DNA of 64,000 nt from Pseudomonas sp. B21_DOA (GCA_030544685.1 CP086683.1:1798001-1862000), one strand, 5' to 3'. Counted from the stretch's first letter, positions 41,094 to 52,663 are shown. Notes: generated by a model from the letters alone, not told the origin. Program-made: numbers and translations.

Positions 41094-42497
41094 ATGTCGA
41101 CAGACAAGGTTTCTGTCCACGGCAGTTGGGCTAGCCGCTGGGTATTCATACTCGCCGCGACCGGTTCGGCCGTGGGACTGGGTAGTATCTGGAAGTTCCC
41201 CTACATGGTCGGGGTCTACGGCGGCGGTGCCTTTGTGCTGATGTTTCTGGCGTGCATCGCACTCATCGGCGTGCCGGTCATGCTCGCGGAAACCCTGATC
41301 GGCCGGCGCGCCCGGCAAAGTCCGGCGAACGCCTTGAAGGTGCTGGCGCTGGAGGCGGGGCACTCGGCCAAATGGTCGTGGGGCGCGTTTGCCGGGATGA
41401 TCACGGCCCTGCTGATTCTTTCTTTCTACAGTGTGGTCGGCGGCTGGTCGCTGGATTACATCGTCGACATGGGCCGTGGCGATTTCCAGGGCGCGACGGC
41501 CGATCAGGTCGGCGCCTATTTCGGCAATGTCATCTCCAATCCATGGCGCCTGACACTTTGGCACACGATTTTCATGCTGCTGTCGGCCTTCGTGATCGCC
41601 AAAGGCGTGGTCGCCGGGCTTGAACGCAGCCTGCGAATCATGATGCCGCTGCTGTTCGTGATGATTCTGGTGCTGCTGGGCTACAGCATGACCACCGGGC
41701 ATTTCATGGAAGGCGTGCATTTCATGTTCGACTTCCACCCGGAAAAAGTCCTCGACGGCCTGCTGCCGGCGATGGGGCACGCGTTCTTCTCGCTGAGCGT
41801 CGGCGTCGGCTCCATCATGATCTACGGCGCCTACATGCCGAAGAACACCTCGCTGTCGGGCACGGTGGTCGGTGTTGCGCTGCTGGATACTTTCGTATCG
41901 CTGGTCGCCGGTCTGGCATTGTTTCCAATTGTATTTGCTGCTGGTCTGAACCCAAGCGAAGGTCCGGGACTGATGTTCGTCAGCCTGCCGTTTGCTTTTG
42001 GTAATGTCTTTTTCGGCCAGTTGATGGGGGTGGTGTTCTTCGTGCTGGTCGCGGTGGCGGCCTGGAGCTCGGCGATTTCCCTGCTCGAGCCGATGGTGGC
42101 TTACCTGGTTGAGCGCACTAAAATCAGCCGCACCTGGGTGACTTTCTGGCTGGCGTTCACCTGCTGGTTTGTCGGTCTGGGTACAGTGTTTTCTTTCAAT
42201 ATCTGGAAGGAAGCCAAGTTTTTCGTGAACGAAGGCGGGGCGTTCAGCCTCTATCAATGGGGTGCGCAGAGCGGTCTTGACTTCTTCGGCGTGATCGATT
42301 TCTTCACCTCGCGGATCATGTTGCCCCTCGGTGGCTTGTGTTTCGTGCTGTTCGCGGGATGGGTGATGGGGCGTGAGGCGGTGCGGGATGAATTGTCCAT
42401 CCGTAACCCGGTTCTGTTTGCCCTGTCCCTGTTCTTGATGCGCTACGTGGCGCCTATCGGCATTCTTGTAGTCTTTGCCGCTCAGCTCTGGAAGTAA
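41094..42497 (+). CDS. Sodium-dependent transporter, NSS/SNF family
   Basis: A 467-aa neurotransmitter:sodium-symporter family protein with about 12 membrane helices. The first helix carries the sodium/substrate signature ATGSAVGLGSIWKFPYMVG, and later segments (FSLSVGVGSIMIYGAYM, AAWSSAISLLEPMVAYL) match helices 6 and 8 of the fold. The substrate, probably an amino acid, is unknown. It is divergent from smpB and followed within 8 bases by ratA. Confidence 0.92.
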   Translation: MSTDKVSVHGSWASRWVFILAATGSAVGLGSIWKFPYMVGVYGGGAFVLMFLACIALIGVPVMLAETLIGRRARQSPANALKVLALEAGHSAKWSWGAFAGMITALLILSFYSVVGGWSLDYIVDMGRGDFQGATADQVGAYFGNVISNPWRLTLWHTIFMLLSAFVIAKGVVAGLERSLRIMMPLLFVMILVLLGYSMTTGHFMEGVHFMFDFHPEKVLDGLLPAMGHAFFSLSVGVGSIMIYGAYMPKNTSLSGTVVGVALLDTFVSLVAGLALFPIVFAAGLNPSEGPGLMFVSLPFAFGNVFFGQLMGVVFFVLVAVAAWSSAISLLEPMVAYLVERTKISRTWVTFWLAFTCWFVGLGTVFSFNIWKEAKFFVNEGGAFSLYQWGAQSGLDFFGVIDFFTSRIMLPLGGLCFVLFAGWVMGREAVRDELSIRNPVLFALSLFLMRYVAPIGILVVFAAQLWK

Positions 42498-42504
42498 CGC
42501 TTAC

Positions 42505-42939
42505 ATGACGACACATATCCAACGATCCGCGCTCCTGCCGTATCCGGCGCAGTTTCTCTACGACCTAGTCAACGACGTCGCGCGTTACCCGGAGTTTCTG
42601 CCGTGGTGCTCGGAGGCTGAAGTGCTGGAAAGCTCCCCGGAACACATGCGCGCCAGTGTCGGCGTAGCGAAGGGCGGCCTCAGTCAGCATTTCGTCACGC
42701 GCAATACGCTGGTGCCAGGGCAGTCGATCGAGATGAATCTTGAAGAAGGCCCGTTCACTCAGTTGCACGGCATCTGGGTATTCAAGGCACTCAACGAAAA
42801 AGCCTGCAAGATCAGTCTGGATCTGTCGTTCGATTATGCCGGACCGTTGGTGCGCGCTACGTTGGGCCCGCTGTTCAATCAGGCGGCTAACCAGCTGGTG
42901 GATGCTTTCTGCCAGCGCGCCAAGCAGATGCATGGTTGA
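42505..42939 (+). CDS. ratA: Type II toxin-antitoxin RatA family / coenzyme Q-binding START-domain protein
   Basis: A 144-aa SRPBCC (START) domain protein: QRSALLPYPAQFLYDLVNDVARYPEFLPWC at the start and LGPLFNQAANQLVDAFCQRAKQM at the end. Close relatives are the yeast Coq10-like ubiquinone chaperones. The E. coli homologue was named RatA for an effect on ribosome association. The start at 42505 is chosen for the usual MTTHIQRSA beginning. It overlaps the next gene (RnfH family) by eight bases, the usual arrangement near smpB. Confidence 0.9.
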   Translation: MTTHIQRSALLPYPAQFLYDLVNDVARYPEFLPWCSEAEVLESSPEHMRASVGVAKGGLSQHFVTRNTLVPGQSIEMNLEEGPFTQLHGIWVFKALNEKACKISLDLSFDYAGPLVRATLGPLFNQAANQLVDAFCQRAKQMHG

Positions 42940-43245
42940 GCCGGTGATCGAGATAGAAGTCGTGTACGCGGCGGTTGATCGCCAGGTTTTGCGTGCGATC
43001 AGCGTGGCTGAAGGCGTAAGCGTTCGGGCGGCGGTGCACGCATCGGGCATCGCGGCCGAGTTTCCTGAGCTGGATCTCGCGGAGTGCCCGCTGGGTATTT
43101 TTGGCAAGGTCGTGACTGACGCCGATTCTCGCGCGGTTCAGGCGGGGATCGCATCGAAATTTATCGACCGCTGCTGGCGGATCCCAAAGAAGTTCGACGC
43201 TTGCGTGCGGCCAAGGCTGCTGAGGCGAAAGCGCGGAATATTTGA
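42932..43245 (+). CDS. RnfH family ubiquitin-like protein, frameshifted
   Basis: About 104 aa when reconstructed; a beta-grasp protein of the RnfH/YfjF family of unknown role. The first part [20 protein letters not shown] to RAVQAG is in frame with the ATG. The end ([32 protein letters not shown]) needs one more G in the run at 43144-43147. The uncorrected frame runs on into the terminator. It overlaps ratA. Confidence 0.85.
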
Positions 43246-43264
43246 TCAGGCCAAACGGCAGGCA

Positions 43265-43293
43265 ATAAAAAACCCGGAATGTCCGGGTTTTTA
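43265..43293. terminator. Bidirectional terminator between rnfH and bamE
   Basis: AACCCGGA, a 3-base loop and TCCGGGTT, with an A run on the left and a T run on the right, so it serves both converging genes. Confidence 0.85.
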
Positions 43294-43305
43294 TTGCCTC
43301 GCCTA

Positions 43306-43833
43306 TTACTGCGGCGAGGTGTCCAGTGGCTCTGGTGTCGGAACCGGTACGGTTTCCACACCATCGACGTCCTTCTGGATCTGATCCAGCAAGGAGCCTG
43401 GTTTGGCTGGCTTTTCAGCTTCTGGCTTGTCGGTGTTTTTAGCAGGCGCGGTCACGTTCGTGCCGCTGTCCTTGCCGAGAATGGCTTCGTCACGGCTCAC
43501 GCCGGGCATGAAGTCACCGGACAGGCTGACAAGCTGGTCGTTGGAATTGAAGATAACGCTGATTCGTTCCTGCTGGCGTTCACCGCCACCCGGTTGCAGG
43601 CTGTACAGATAATCCCAGCGATCGGCATGGAACGTGTCGGCAAGCAGAGGGTTGCCCATGATAAACCGTACTTGCGGCCGGGTCATTCCCGGGCGTAACT
43701 GGTCTATCATGTCCTGCGTGACGACATTGCCCTGCTGGATGTCGATTTTGTAAACCCCGGGGAATGAACAACCGGCGAGTGCGAGCAGTCCCACAAAGGT
43801 GAAACTGGTTAGCAAGAGCTTGGTGTTTTGCAT
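43306..43833 (-). CDS. bamE: Outer membrane assembly lipoprotein BamE (OmlA)
   Basis: A 175-aa lipoprotein. The signal peptide ends in the lipobox LALAGC (cysteine at residue 22). The SmpA/OmlA domain follows ([40 protein letters not shown]). A proline- and lysine-rich C-terminal extension (about residues 125-175) is typical of pseudomonads. It is part of the Bam complex that inserts outer membrane proteins. It is divergent from fur, an arrangement known from P. aeruginosa omlA-fur. Confidence 0.94.
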   Translation of the reverse strand: MQNTKLLLTSFTFVGLLALAGCSFPGVYKIDIQQGNVVTQDMIDQLRPGMTRPQVRFIMGNPLLADTFHADRWDYLYSLQPGGGERQQERISVIFNSNDQLVSLSGDFMPGVSRDEAILGKDSGTNVTAPAKNTDKPEAEKPAKPGSLLDQIQKDVDGVETVPVPTPEPLDTSPQ

Positions 43834-43930
43834 CGGTGGGCGACTTCCACTATCTTGGCTGGGACAACGTAAACGCCGATCATACCCGCATTAAGAGAAG
43901 CTGCGAAGCAGCATCGCGAGAAAGCTGACC

Positions 43931-44335
43931 ATGGTTGAAAATAGCGAACTACGCAAAGCCGGCCTCAAAGTGACCCTGCCACGGGTCAAGATCCTGCAAA
44001 TGCTCGACTCTACCGAGCAGCGCCACATGAGTGCCGAGGACGTCTACAAGGCGTTGATGGAAGCTGGTGAGGACGTCGGTCTGGCCACGGTTTACCGTGT
44101 TCTGACCCAGTTCGAAGCGGCCGGCCTCGTGGTCCGCCACAACTTCGACGGCGGCCACGCGGTCTTCGAACTGGCTGACGGTGGTCACCACGACCATATG
44201 GTCAACGTGGAATCGGGTGAAGTGATCGAATTCTTCGACGAAGAAATCGAAAAACTTCAGAAATCGATCGTCGAGAAGCATGGCTTCGAGATGGTTGATC
44301 ACAACCTGGTGCTGTACGTACGCAAGAAAAAGTAA
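43931..44335 (+). CDS. fur: Ferric uptake regulator Fur
   Basis: A 134-aa iron-dependent repressor. The winged-helix N-terminus (SELRKAGLKVTLPRVKILQML, AEDVYKALMEAGEDVGLATVYRVL) is followed by the metal-binding dimer domain with HHDHMVN and the regulatory glutamates and histidines (VIEFFDEEIEKLQ). The length and sequence are typical of pseudomonads, which lack the C-terminal cysteine motif of E. coli Fur. Confidence 0.97.
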   Translation: MVENSELRKAGLKVTLPRVKILQMLDSTEQRHMSAEDVYKALMEAGEDVGLATVYRVLTQFEAAGLVVRHNFDGGHAVFELADGGHHDHMVNVESGEVIEFFDEEIEKLQKSIVEKHGFEMVDHNLVLYVRKKK

Positions 44336-44370
44336 GCATGTCGCGCGAATTTCACATTCGCGAAACGAAC

Positions 44371-44400
44371 GAAGGCGACCCAAGGGTCGCCTTCGTGCTT
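44371..44400. terminator. Terminator between fur and recN
   Basis: GAAGGCGACCC and GGGTCGCCTTC form a strong stem with a minimal loop, followed by GTGCTTTC on the plus strand. The genes converge here. Confidence 0.75.
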
Positions 44401-44425
44401 TCTACTCTTTATTAAGCCTTGGCAG

Positions 44426-46083
44426 TCACCACCATTTTTTCGCGTGAGCCAGGGATTCCTTGGTCAGGTCGATACCGCCGAGCATGCGCGCGACTTCTTC
44501 GATGCGCTCGTTCTTTGTGAGCTTGGCGACGGCGGTGTGAGTCGCCTTCTCGTCGCGGACCTTGTGCACGAACAGATGCTGATGCCCCTGCGCCGCCACT
44601 TGCGGCAAGTGCGTCACGGTCAAGACCTGGCCGCGATCACCGAGACGGCGCAGTAACTGGCCGACAATCTCGGCAGTCGGACCACCAATGCCTACGTCCA
44701 CTTCGTCGAACACCAGCGTCGGCACACGGGATGTCTGTGCGGTAATCACCTGGATTGCCAGACTGATCCGCGACAGCTCACCACCGGAGGCAACTTTTGC
44801 CAGCGCCTTGAGCGGTTGGCCGGGGTTGGCGCTGACCAGCAGTTCAACCTGTTCCAGCCCGTTCGGCAGCAACTCGTCGCTGCTGTTGGCTTTCAGTTCG
44901 ATGGTGAAGCGACCACCCGGCATGCCCAGGCGCTGGATTTCCTGCTCCACCGCGCTGGCGAGGCTGCCGGCGGCTTGATGGCGAAGGTCGCTCAGCTCGC
45001 GCGCTTTCTCTTGATAGTGGCGGGCATAGGACGCCAGTTCCTCACCCAAGCGCTCGATGGATTCATCGTTGGCATTCAGAGTTTCGATTTCATCCAGCAG
45101 CTTCTGCTGCATCTCGCCGACTTCGGTCGGCTGGATCCGGTGTTTGCGCGCCAACGTGTAGATCGCGTCGAGACGCTCTTCCAGATATTGCAGGCGAGCC
45201 GGGTCGGCATCGAAGTTATCAAGGAAGCGGTTGAGCTCGCCGACCGCTTCTTCCACCTGAATCTGTGCGCTGGTCAGCAGGCTGCTGGCTTCACCCAGCG
45301 CCCCCACCGAGCTGTTCACGCTGGAAAGTCGATTGAGGCTGGCGGTCAGCGCATTCAGCACATTGCCTGAATCGCTTTCGCTGCACTGCTCGACCACTTG
45401 CCGGCAAATGCCCAGCAAGGTCTCGGCGTTGGTCAGGTTCTTGTGTTCCTGCTCCAGCTGTTCCAGTTCGTTTTCGCCGAGGCCGAGGTTTTCCAGTTCT
45501 TCGAGCTGATAGCTGAGCAGTTGATGACGTGCGCGCTGTTCGTCGCCGGAGTTGGAGAGCCGCTCCAGTTCCTGGCGAGTCTGGCGCCAGCGCTGTGCGG
45601 CCAGTTGCACCTGACGGGCCAGATCAGTCGCGCCGGCGTACTCGTCGAGCAGGCGGCGATGGGTGTCGGTTTTCAGCAGTGACTGATGTTCATGCTGGCT
45701 GTGGATATCGATCAGCAGCTCACCGAGGGCTTTGAGGTCGCCAAGCGGGCAGGGCGTGCCGTTGATATAGCCGCGCGAACGACCTTCCGAAGTGATGACC
45801 CGGCGCAGGATGCACGGCCCGTCGTGTTCCAGATCGCGCTCGGCCAGCCAGGCGCTGGCTTCAGGGATATCAGCGAGATCGAAGGTGGCAAGAATGTCGG
45901 CTTTATCGGCGCCTGGGCGAACCACGCCGCTGTCGGCGCGATCGCCCAGCGTCAGGCCCAGGGCGTCGAGCATGATCGACTTGCCGGCGCCGGTTTCCCT
46001 GTGATCACGCTCATCCCGCGATCAAGTTCAAGATCGAGATGTTCAACGATGGCGTAGTTGTGTACGGACAGGTGCACCAGCAT
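44426..46083 (-). CDS. recN: DNA repair protein RecN, frameshifted in the P-loop
   Basis: About 552 aa; an SMC-like ATPase in double-strand-break repair. MLVHLSVHNYAIVEHLDLEL at the start is in one frame. The rest begins where ITGETGAGKSIMLDALGLTLGDR should read through; one C is missing in the run at 45997-45999 (plus strand), exactly in the Walker A region. Two long coiled-coil arms, an SGGELSRISLAI signature and a Walker B (LVFDEVDVGIGG) follow, with LTVTHLPQVAAQ near the end. A LexA box lies just upstream of the start at 46083. Confidence 0.9.
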
Positions 46084-46107
46084 AAAGGCAGCTCCCAGGC
46101 TTGAGGT

Positions 46108-46123
46108 CTGGTTATTTATACAG
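46108..46123 (-). promoter_or_regulatory. LexA (SOS) box of recN
   Basis: On the minus strand the site reads CTGTATAAATAACCAG, matching the CTGT-N8-ACAG type SOS box with one change in the right arm. It lies 25 bases upstream of the recN start, where LexA would block transcription. Confidence 0.8.
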
Positions 46124-46242
46124 TGTTTTGTTCGGGGCTGACAATGCCCCGCCTTAGCTCGATTTGCTTGATCAAAATGTTTTCTTAGCGCGTTCCAGAA
46201 TGATTAATCAGCACTTTTTTGTAGGGACAATTGTTTTCAGCC

Positions 46243-46270
46243 CTTGAAGCCTGATTTTGCGGCCCCATAT
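46243..46270 (+). promoter_or_regulatory. Sigma-32 heat-shock promoter of grpE-dnaK
   Basis: CTTGAA (46243-46248) and CCCCATAT (46263-46270) with a 14-base spacer match the sigma-32 (RpoH) consensus almost perfectly. The start of grpE is 54 bases downstream of the -10 element. Confidence 0.9.
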
Positions 46271-46323
46271 ATTGGGGCAGAAGCGCGAGTCAGGCTCGCG
46301 GACGAAATTGAAAGGAGAATTCT

Positions 46324-46890
46324 ATGGCTGACGAACAGACAGTAGATACGCAAAACCCAGATGCCAATCAGGCGCCCGAAGGTTCGGGTGACGACCTGGC
46401 GACCCGTGTGCAAGTGCTCGAAGAGCAATTGGCCGCCGCGCAGGATCAGTCTCTGCGTGTTGCTGCCGATCTGCAGAACGTTCGCCGCCGGGCCGAGCAG
46501 GACGTCGAGAAGGCGCACAAGTTTGCCCTTGAGAAATTTGCCAGCGACCTGTTGCCGATCGTCGACAGCCTGGAGCGCGGCCTCGAGCTGTCGAGCCCGG
46601 ACGACGAAAGCATCCGTCCGATGCGCGAAGGCATCGAACTGACCCTGAAAATGTTCCACGACACCCTCAAGCGCTACCAGCTTGAAGCGATCGATCCGCA
46701 TGGCGAACCGTTCAACGCCGTTCACCATCAGGCGATGGCCATGCAGGAAAGTGCTGACGTCGAGCCGAACAGCGTGTTGAAGGTTTTCCAGAAGGGCTAC
46801 CAGCTCAATGGTCGCCTGCTGCGCCCGGCGATGGTCGTGGTCAGCAAGGCGCCGGCACCGGTTTCGCCTTCGATTGACGAGCAGGCTTGA
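46324..46890 (+). CDS. grpE: Nucleotide exchange factor GrpE
   Basis: A 188-aa co-chaperone that releases ADP from DnaK. It has an acidic N-terminus, a long helix ([32 protein letters not shown]) and a C-terminal beta domain ([43 protein letters not shown]). AAGGAGAA lies just before the ATG. It is followed by dnaK after 102 bases and preceded by a sigma-32 promoter. Confidence 0.97.
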   Translation: MADEQTVDTQNPDANQAPEGSGDDLATRVQVLEEQLAAAQDQSLRVAADLQNVRRRAEQDVEKAHKFALEKFASDLLPIVDSLERGLELSSPDDESIRPMREGIELTLKMFHDTLKRYQLEAIDPHGEPFNAVHHQAMAMQESADVEPNSVLKVFQKGYQLNGRLLRPAMVVVSKAPAPVSPSIDEQA

Positions 46891-46992
46891 AATTAGCCGC
46901 AAGGCCCCCATTTAGAAGTCAAGCGTTTAAGTGCTACCGCAGTCAGCCACCACTGCTGCGGCAACAAAATCCAAAGTTTCGGGAGAGTGAAC

Positions 46993-48909
46993 ATGGGCAA
47001 AATTATCGGTATCGACCTGGGGACTACCAACTCCTGCGTCTCCGTGCTGGAAAACGGCAAAGCCAAAGTTATTGAAAACGCTGAAGGCGCGCGCACCACG
47101 CCGTCGATCATCGCTTACGCCAATGATGGCGAAATTCTGGTAGGTCAGTCGGCCAAGCGTCAGGCTGTCACCAACCCGCACAACACCCTGTACGCGGTAA
47201 AGCGTCTGATCGGTCGTCGTTTCGACGAAGAAGTTGTGCAGAAAGACATCCAGATGGTCCCTTACAAGATCGTCAAGGCTGACAACAATGACGCCTGGGT
47301 AGAAGTGAACGGCCAGAAAATGGCACCGCCACAAATCTCGGCTGAAATTCTGAAGAAGATGAAGAAGACCGCCGAAGACTACCTCGGCGAGGCAGTCACC
47401 GAAGCGGTGATCACCGTTCCGGCCTACTTCAACGACAGCCAGCGTCAGGCTACCAAAGACGCCGGCCGCATCGCTGGTCTGGACGTAAAACGTATCATCA
47501 ACGAACCAACCGCAGCTGCTCTGGCTTACGGTATGGACAAGGCCAAGGGCGATCACACCGTGATCGTTTATGACCTGGGTGGCGGTACCTTCGACGTATC
47601 CGTTATCGAAATCGCTGAAGTTGACGGCGAGCACCAGTTCGAAGTGTTGGCCACCAACGGTGACACCTTCCTCGGCGGTGAAGACTTTGACATTCGTCTG
47701 ATCGACTACCTCGTTGACGAATTCAAGAAAGAAAGCGGCATGAACCTCAAAGGTGACCCGCTGGCGATGCAGCGCCTGAAAGAAGCCGCTGAGAAAGCCA
47801 AGATCGAGCTGTCGTCCGCTCAGTCGACCGACGTCAACCTGCCGTACATCACTGCAGACGCGACCGGTCCTAAGCACCTGAACGTGAAAATCTCGCGTGC
47901 CAAGCTCGAAGCATTGGTTGAAGACCTGGTTCAGCGCACCATCGAACCTTGCCGCATTGCCATGAAAGACGCCGGTATCGACGTCGGCGCGATCAACGAC
48001 GTGATTCTGGTCGGTGGTCAGACTCGTATGCCGCTGGTACAGAAGCTGGTTACCGATTTCTTCGGTAAAGAAGCGCGTAAAGACGTTAACCCGGACGAAG
48101 CTGTTGCCATGGGTGCTGCGATTCAGGGCGCTGTTCTGGCCGGTGACGTGAAAGACGTGCTGCTGCTCGACGTCAGCCCGCTGACCCTGGGTATCGAAAC
48201 CATGGGTGGCGTGATGACTGCGCTGATCGAGAAAAACACCACGATTCCTACCAAGAAATCGCAAGTGTTCTCGACCGCCGACGACAACCAGGGCGCTGTG
48301 ACCATTCACGTTCTGCAGGGCGAGCGCAAGCAAGCCGCACAGAACAAATCGCTGGGCAAGTTCGACCTGGCCGACATTCCACCAGCTCCACGTGGCGTGC
48401 CGCAGATCGAAGTGACCTTCGACATCGACGCCAACGGCATCCTGCACGTCGGCGCGAAAGACAAGGCTACCGGCAAGACCCAGTCGATCGTGATCAAGGC
48501 CAACTCTGGTCTGTCCGACGAAGAAATCGAGCGCATGGTGCGTGACGCCGAGGCGAATGCCGAGGAAGACCGCAAGTTCGAAGAGCTGGCCGCTGCCCGT
48601 AACCAGGGTGATGCACTGGTGCACTCGACTCGCAAGATGATCGCTGACGCGGGCGACAAGGTCACCGCCGAAGAGAAGACTGCAATCGAAGCTGCTGTGG
48701 TTGCCCTGGAAGCCGCCGTCAAGGGCGACGACAAGGCTGCCATCGAAGCCAAGGTTGAAGAGCTGTCGAAAGTCTCCGCGCCGGTTGCTCAGAAGATGTA
48801 CGCCGAACAGGCTCAGCCAGCTGATGGCGCGGCCTCGCAAGGCGAATCGGCTGAGAAGGCTGACGACGTTGTCGATGCCGAGTTTGAAGAAGTCAAAGAC
48901 CACAAGTAA
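46993..48909 (+). CDS. dnaK: Chaperone DnaK (Hsp70)
   Basis: A 638-aa ATP-dependent Hsp70 chaperone. Actin-like ATPase signatures are visible: [11 protein letters not shown] at the start, [10 protein letters not shown] near residue 195, and [14 protein letters not shown] near residue 337. The substrate-binding domain begins around [14 protein letters not shown], and the lid ends in an acidic DAEFEEVKD tail. The ATG at 46993 (MGKIIGID) is the conserved start; GGGAGAG lies before it. It works with GrpE and DnaJ, encoded on either side. Confidence 0.98.
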   Translation: MGKIIGIDLGTTNSCVSVLENGKAKVIENAEGARTTPSIIAYANDGEILVGQSAKRQAVTNPHNTLYAVKRLIGRRFDEEVVQKDIQMVPYKIVKADNNDAWVEVNGQKMAPPQISAEILKKMKKTAEDYLGEAVTEAVITVPAYFNDSQRQATKDAGRIAGLDVKRIINEPTAAALAYGMDKAKGDHTVIVYDLGGGTFDVSVIEIAEVDGEHQFEVLATNGDTFLGGEDFDIRLIDYLVDEFKKESGMNLKGDPLAMQRLKEAAEKAKIELSSAQSTDVNLPYITADATGPKHLNVKISRAKLEALVEDLVQRTIEPCRIAMKDAGIDVGAINDVILVGGQTRMPLVQKLVTDFFGKEARKDVNPDEAVAMGAAIQGAVLAGDVKDVLLLDVSPLTLGIETMGGVMTALIEKNTTIPTKKSQVFSTADDNQGAVTIHVLQGERKQAAQNKSLGKFDLADIPPAPRGVPQIEVTFDIDANGILHVGAKDKATGKTQSIVIKANSGLSDEEIERMVRDAEANAEEDRKFEELAAARNQGDALVHSTRKMIADAGDKVTAEEKTAIEAAVVALEAAVKGDDKAAIEAKVEELSKVSAPVAQKMYAEQAQPADGAASQGESAEKADDVVDAEFEEVKDHK

Positions 48910-49206
48910 GTTGTTGGTCGCCCGGTTGACTGCCTTGCGGCGGTGACTGGTAGGATGTCGCCGCGCGGGAGCTTGCCTCCCGCGTTGGCGTATCTGGAAT
49001 ACGCGAATTTTTACAGCATGCGACAGCGTTCGGATGCTGGCGGTATGGCCGGGAATGCTCCTGCTTTTCGCGCCGCAGATACCGCATCAATCAAGACCAG
49101 GATCGTTGAATTGACGTGAGTTGGGTCCGGGCCTTAATGGGGGCTCAACGAGTTTGGCGAGGCTCAGGAGGGGTTTGCCGAACGTCCTTAAGAGTGCAAA
49201 GAACTT
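48910..49206. other. dnaK-dnaJ intergenic region with hairpin
   Basis: 297 bases without a credible gene. CGCGGGAG and CTCCCGCG (48964-48984) form a perfect 8-bp stem with a CTTGC loop but no T tract; it may reduce read-through into dnaJ. Confidence 0.5.
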
Positions 49207-50331
49207 ATGGCAAAGCGTGACTATTACGAAGTATTGGGTGTCGAGCGGGGCACGAGCGAAGCGGACCTGAAGAAGGCCTATCGCCGTCTGGCCATGAAGC
49301 ACCACCCCGACCGTAATCCCGGCGACAAAGCTTCGGAAGAAGCATTCAAAGAGGCCAACGAGGCCTATGAAGTGTTGTCCGATGCCAGCAAACGCGCGGC
49401 ATACGACCAGTACGGTCATGCCGGCGTTGATCCGAGCATGGGCGGCGGCGGTGCCGGCTTCGGTGGCCAGAACTTCTCGGACATCTTCGGCGATGTCTTC
49501 AGTGATTTCTTCGGTGGCGGTCGCGGCGGTTCCCGTGGTGGCGCTCAGCGCGGCAGCGATCTGCGCTACACCCTGGAACTGAATCTGGAAGAAGCGGTGC
49601 GCGGCACGTCGGTGAATATCCGCGTGCCGACACTGGTCAACTGCAAGCCGTGCGATGGTTCCGGCGCCAAGAAAGGCTCTTCGCCGACGACGTGCCCGAC
49701 CTGCGGCGGCATCGGCCAGGTACGCATGCAACAGGGCTTCTTCTCGGTGCAGCAGACCTGCCCGCGCTGCCATGGCCAGGGCAAGATCATTTCCGATCCG
49801 TGCGACTCCTGCCACGGCGACGGTCGCGTCGAAGAGTACAAAACCCTGTCGGTCAAAGTACCGGCCGGTGTCGATACGGGCGACCGCATTCGTCTGTCTG
49901 GCGAAGGCGAGGCGGGTACCCAGGGCGGGCCGACTGGCGACCTGTACGTTGTGATCAACGTGCGCGAACACGACATCTTCCAGCGTGACGGCAAGCATCT
50001 GTTCTGCGAAGTGCCGATCAGCTTCGTCGACGCAGCACTGGGCGGCGAGCTGGAAATTCCGACCCTCGACGGTCGCGTCAAATTGAAAATCCCCGAAGGT
50101 ACGCAGACCGGCAAGCAGTTCCGCGTACGCGGCAAAGGCGTTGCGCCAGTGCGTGGTGGTGGTGCCGGCGACCTGATGTGCCGTGTCGCTGTGGAAACGC
50201 CGGTCAACCTCAATCGTCGTCAGCGTGAACTGCTGGAAGAATTCCGCAGCTCCCTGGCCGACGACAACAGCCACTCGCCGAAAACCACCGGTTGGTTCGA
50301 CGGTGTAAAGCGCTTCTTCGGCGATTTGTAA
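49207..50331 (+). CDS. dnaJ: Chaperone DnaJ (Hsp40)
   Basis: A 374-aa co-chaperone that stimulates DnaK ATPase. The J domain has HPD ([10 protein letters not shown] at about residues 31-40). A G/F-rich region (about 75-115) follows, then the zinc domain with four C-x2-C-x-G-x-G repeats ([33 protein letters not shown]), then the C-terminal substrate-binding domains. The length is standard. Confidence 0.98.
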   Translation: MAKRDYYEVLGVERGTSEADLKKAYRRLAMKHHPDRNPGDKASEEAFKEANEAYEVLSDASKRAAYDQYGHAGVDPSMGGGGAGFGGQNFSDIFGDVFSDFFGGGRGGSRGGAQRGSDLRYTLELNLEEAVRGTSVNIRVPTLVNCKPCDGSGAKKGSSPTTCPTCGGIGQVRMQQGFFSVQQTCPRCHGQGKIISDPCDSCHGDGRVEEYKTLSVKVPAGVDTGDRIRLSGEGEAGTQGGPTGDLYVVINVREHDIFQRDGKHLFCEVPISFVDAALGGELEIPTLDGRVKLKIPEGTQTGKQFRVRGKGVAPVRGGGAGDLMCRVAVETPVNLNRRQRELLEEFRSSLADDNSHSPKTTGWFDGVKRFFGDL

Positions 50332-51144
<813 letters not shown>

Positions 51145-51157
51145 GCCGTTGCTGAAC

Positions 51158-51190
51158 CCGGCGCAAACGTCCCGTTTTGCGCCGGTTTTT
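51158..51190 (+). terminator. Terminator of dapB
   Basis: CCGGCGCAAA and TTTTGCGCCGG form a 10-bp stem followed by TTTTT. Confidence 0.9.
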
Positions 51191-51319
51191 ACCGCTTGGC
51201 GACGACCTGTCGCATTCTCCGGCCTTTAGGGCTCTTTAGCGGTGGACCAAAAACTGCCTTTTCTGTAAGCTACAGCTTTAGTGTGTCCACTAAAAGCGCG
51301 CAGAATAATTTCAGTGAAG

Positions 51320-51357
51320 AAGCGGGGTGACGTGTCCATACGTCACTCCGCTTTTTT
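51320..51357 (+). terminator. Attenuator-like terminator in the carA leader
   Basis: AAGCGGGGTGACGT (51320-51333) pairs with ACGTCACTCCGCTT (51340-51353) around a GTCCAT loop and is followed by six T. It lies downstream of the dapB terminator and only 45 bases before the carA start, so it most likely controls how much transcript enters carAB. Confidence 0.75.
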
Positions 51358-51402
51358 ACAACCTGCGATTGCCCTTTCATGCGTTATTTACGGGAGGTCT
51401 TC

Positions 51403-52539
51403 TTGACTAAGCCAGCCATACTCGCCCTTGCTGATGGCAGCATTTTTCGCGGCGAAGCCATTGGAGCCGACGGTCAGACCGTTGGTGAGGTGGTGTTCAA
51501 CACCGCAATGACCGGCTATCAGGAAATCCTTACCGATCCTTCCTACGCCCAACAGATCGTTACCCTGACTTATCCGCACATCGGCAACACCGGCACCACG
51601 CCGGAAGACGCCGAGTCCGACCGCGTCTGGTCCGCTGGCCTGGTCATCCGTGACCTGCCGCTGGTAGCGAGCAACTGGCGTAACACGATGTCCCTGTCTG
51701 ATTACCTGAAAGCCAACAATGTTGTGGCAATCGCCGGTATCGACACCCGTCGCCTGACCCGCATCCTGCGTGAAAAAGGCGCTCAGAACGGCTGCATCAT
51801 GGCCGGCGACAACATCTCCGAAGAAGCGGCCATCGCCGCTGCGCAAGGCTTCCCGGGCCTGAAGGGCATGGATCTGGCGAAAGTCGTCAGCACCCAGAAG
51901 CAATACGAATGGCGCTCGACTGTCTGGGATCTGAAAACCGACAGCCACGCGACCATCGAAGCCTCCGAACTGCCTTATCACGTGGTCGCTTACGACTACG
52001 GCGTCAAGGTCAACATCCTGCGCATGCTGGTCGAGCGCGGCTGCCGCGTCACCGTGGTGCCTGCCCAGACCCCGGCCGCCGATGTGCTGGCGCTGAAGCC
52101 GGACGGCGTGTTCCTGTCCAACGGCCCGGGTGACCCGGAGCCATGCGACTACGCGATCCAGGCGATCAAGGAAGTGCTGGAAACCGAGACGCCGGTGTTC
52201 GGCATCTGCCTCGGCCATCAGCTGCTGGCCCTGGCCTCCGGCGCCAAGACCCTGAAAATGGGCCACGGCCACCACGGTGCCAACCACCCGGTGCAGGATC
52301 TGGACACAGGCGTGGTGATGATCACCAGCCAGAACCACGGTTTTGCGGTCGACGAAGCCACCCTGCCGGGCAACGTTCGCGCGATCCACAAATCGCTGTT
52401 CGACGGCACCCTGCAAGGCATCGAGCGCACCGACAAGAGCGCGTTCAGCTTCCAGGGCCACCCTGAAGCGAGCCCGGGCCCGAACGATGTTGCGCCACTG
52501 TTCGACCGCTTCATCAACGAGATGGCCAAGCGACGCTAA
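51403..52539 (+). CDS. carA: Carbamoyl phosphate synthase small subunit CarA
   Basis: A 378-aa glutaminase subunit. The N-terminal CPSase_sm_chain domain ([20 protein letters not shown]) is followed by a class I glutamine amidotransferase with the nucleophile in [12 protein letters not shown] and the histidine/glutamate pair in GHPEASPGP. The start is a TTG at 51403 with GGGAGGT six bases upstream; the in-frame ATG at 51379 has no ribosome site. With CarB it makes carbamoyl phosphate for arginine and pyrimidines. Confidence 0.95.
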   Translation: MTKPAILALADGSIFRGEAIGADGQTVGEVVFNTAMTGYQEILTDPSYAQQIVTLTYPHIGNTGTTPEDAESDRVWSAGLVIRDLPLVASNWRNTMSLSDYLKANNVVAIAGIDTRRLTRILREKGAQNGCIMAGDNISEEAAIAAAQGFPGLKGMDLAKVVSTQKQYEWRSTVWDLKTDSHATIEASELPYHVVAYDYGVKVNILRMLVERGCRVTVVPAQTPAADVLALKPDGVFLSNGPGDPEPCDYAIQAIKEVLETETPVFGICLGHQLLALASGAKTLKMGHGHHGANHPVQDLDTGVVMITSQNHGFAVDEATLPGNVRAIHKSLFDGTLQGIERTDKSAFSFQGHPEASPGPNDVAPLFDRFINEMAKRR

Positions 52540-52663
52540 GCGTTCGCCTTGAGACTGTAGAGAGAAGCCCTCGAGGGCGGCCCCGGCACCGGTGGCCCCC
52601 TCGGGACTTCAGAAATCGATCAAGACGGCTTGCCGACTGACCTGCGGATTTGAGTGACAACCC

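Noticed and set aside
51379..51402. ATG at 51379 as the carA start
   Set aside because: The GGGAGGT ribosome site lies after it and before TTG 51403, where the conserved [11 protein letters not shown] sequence begins.
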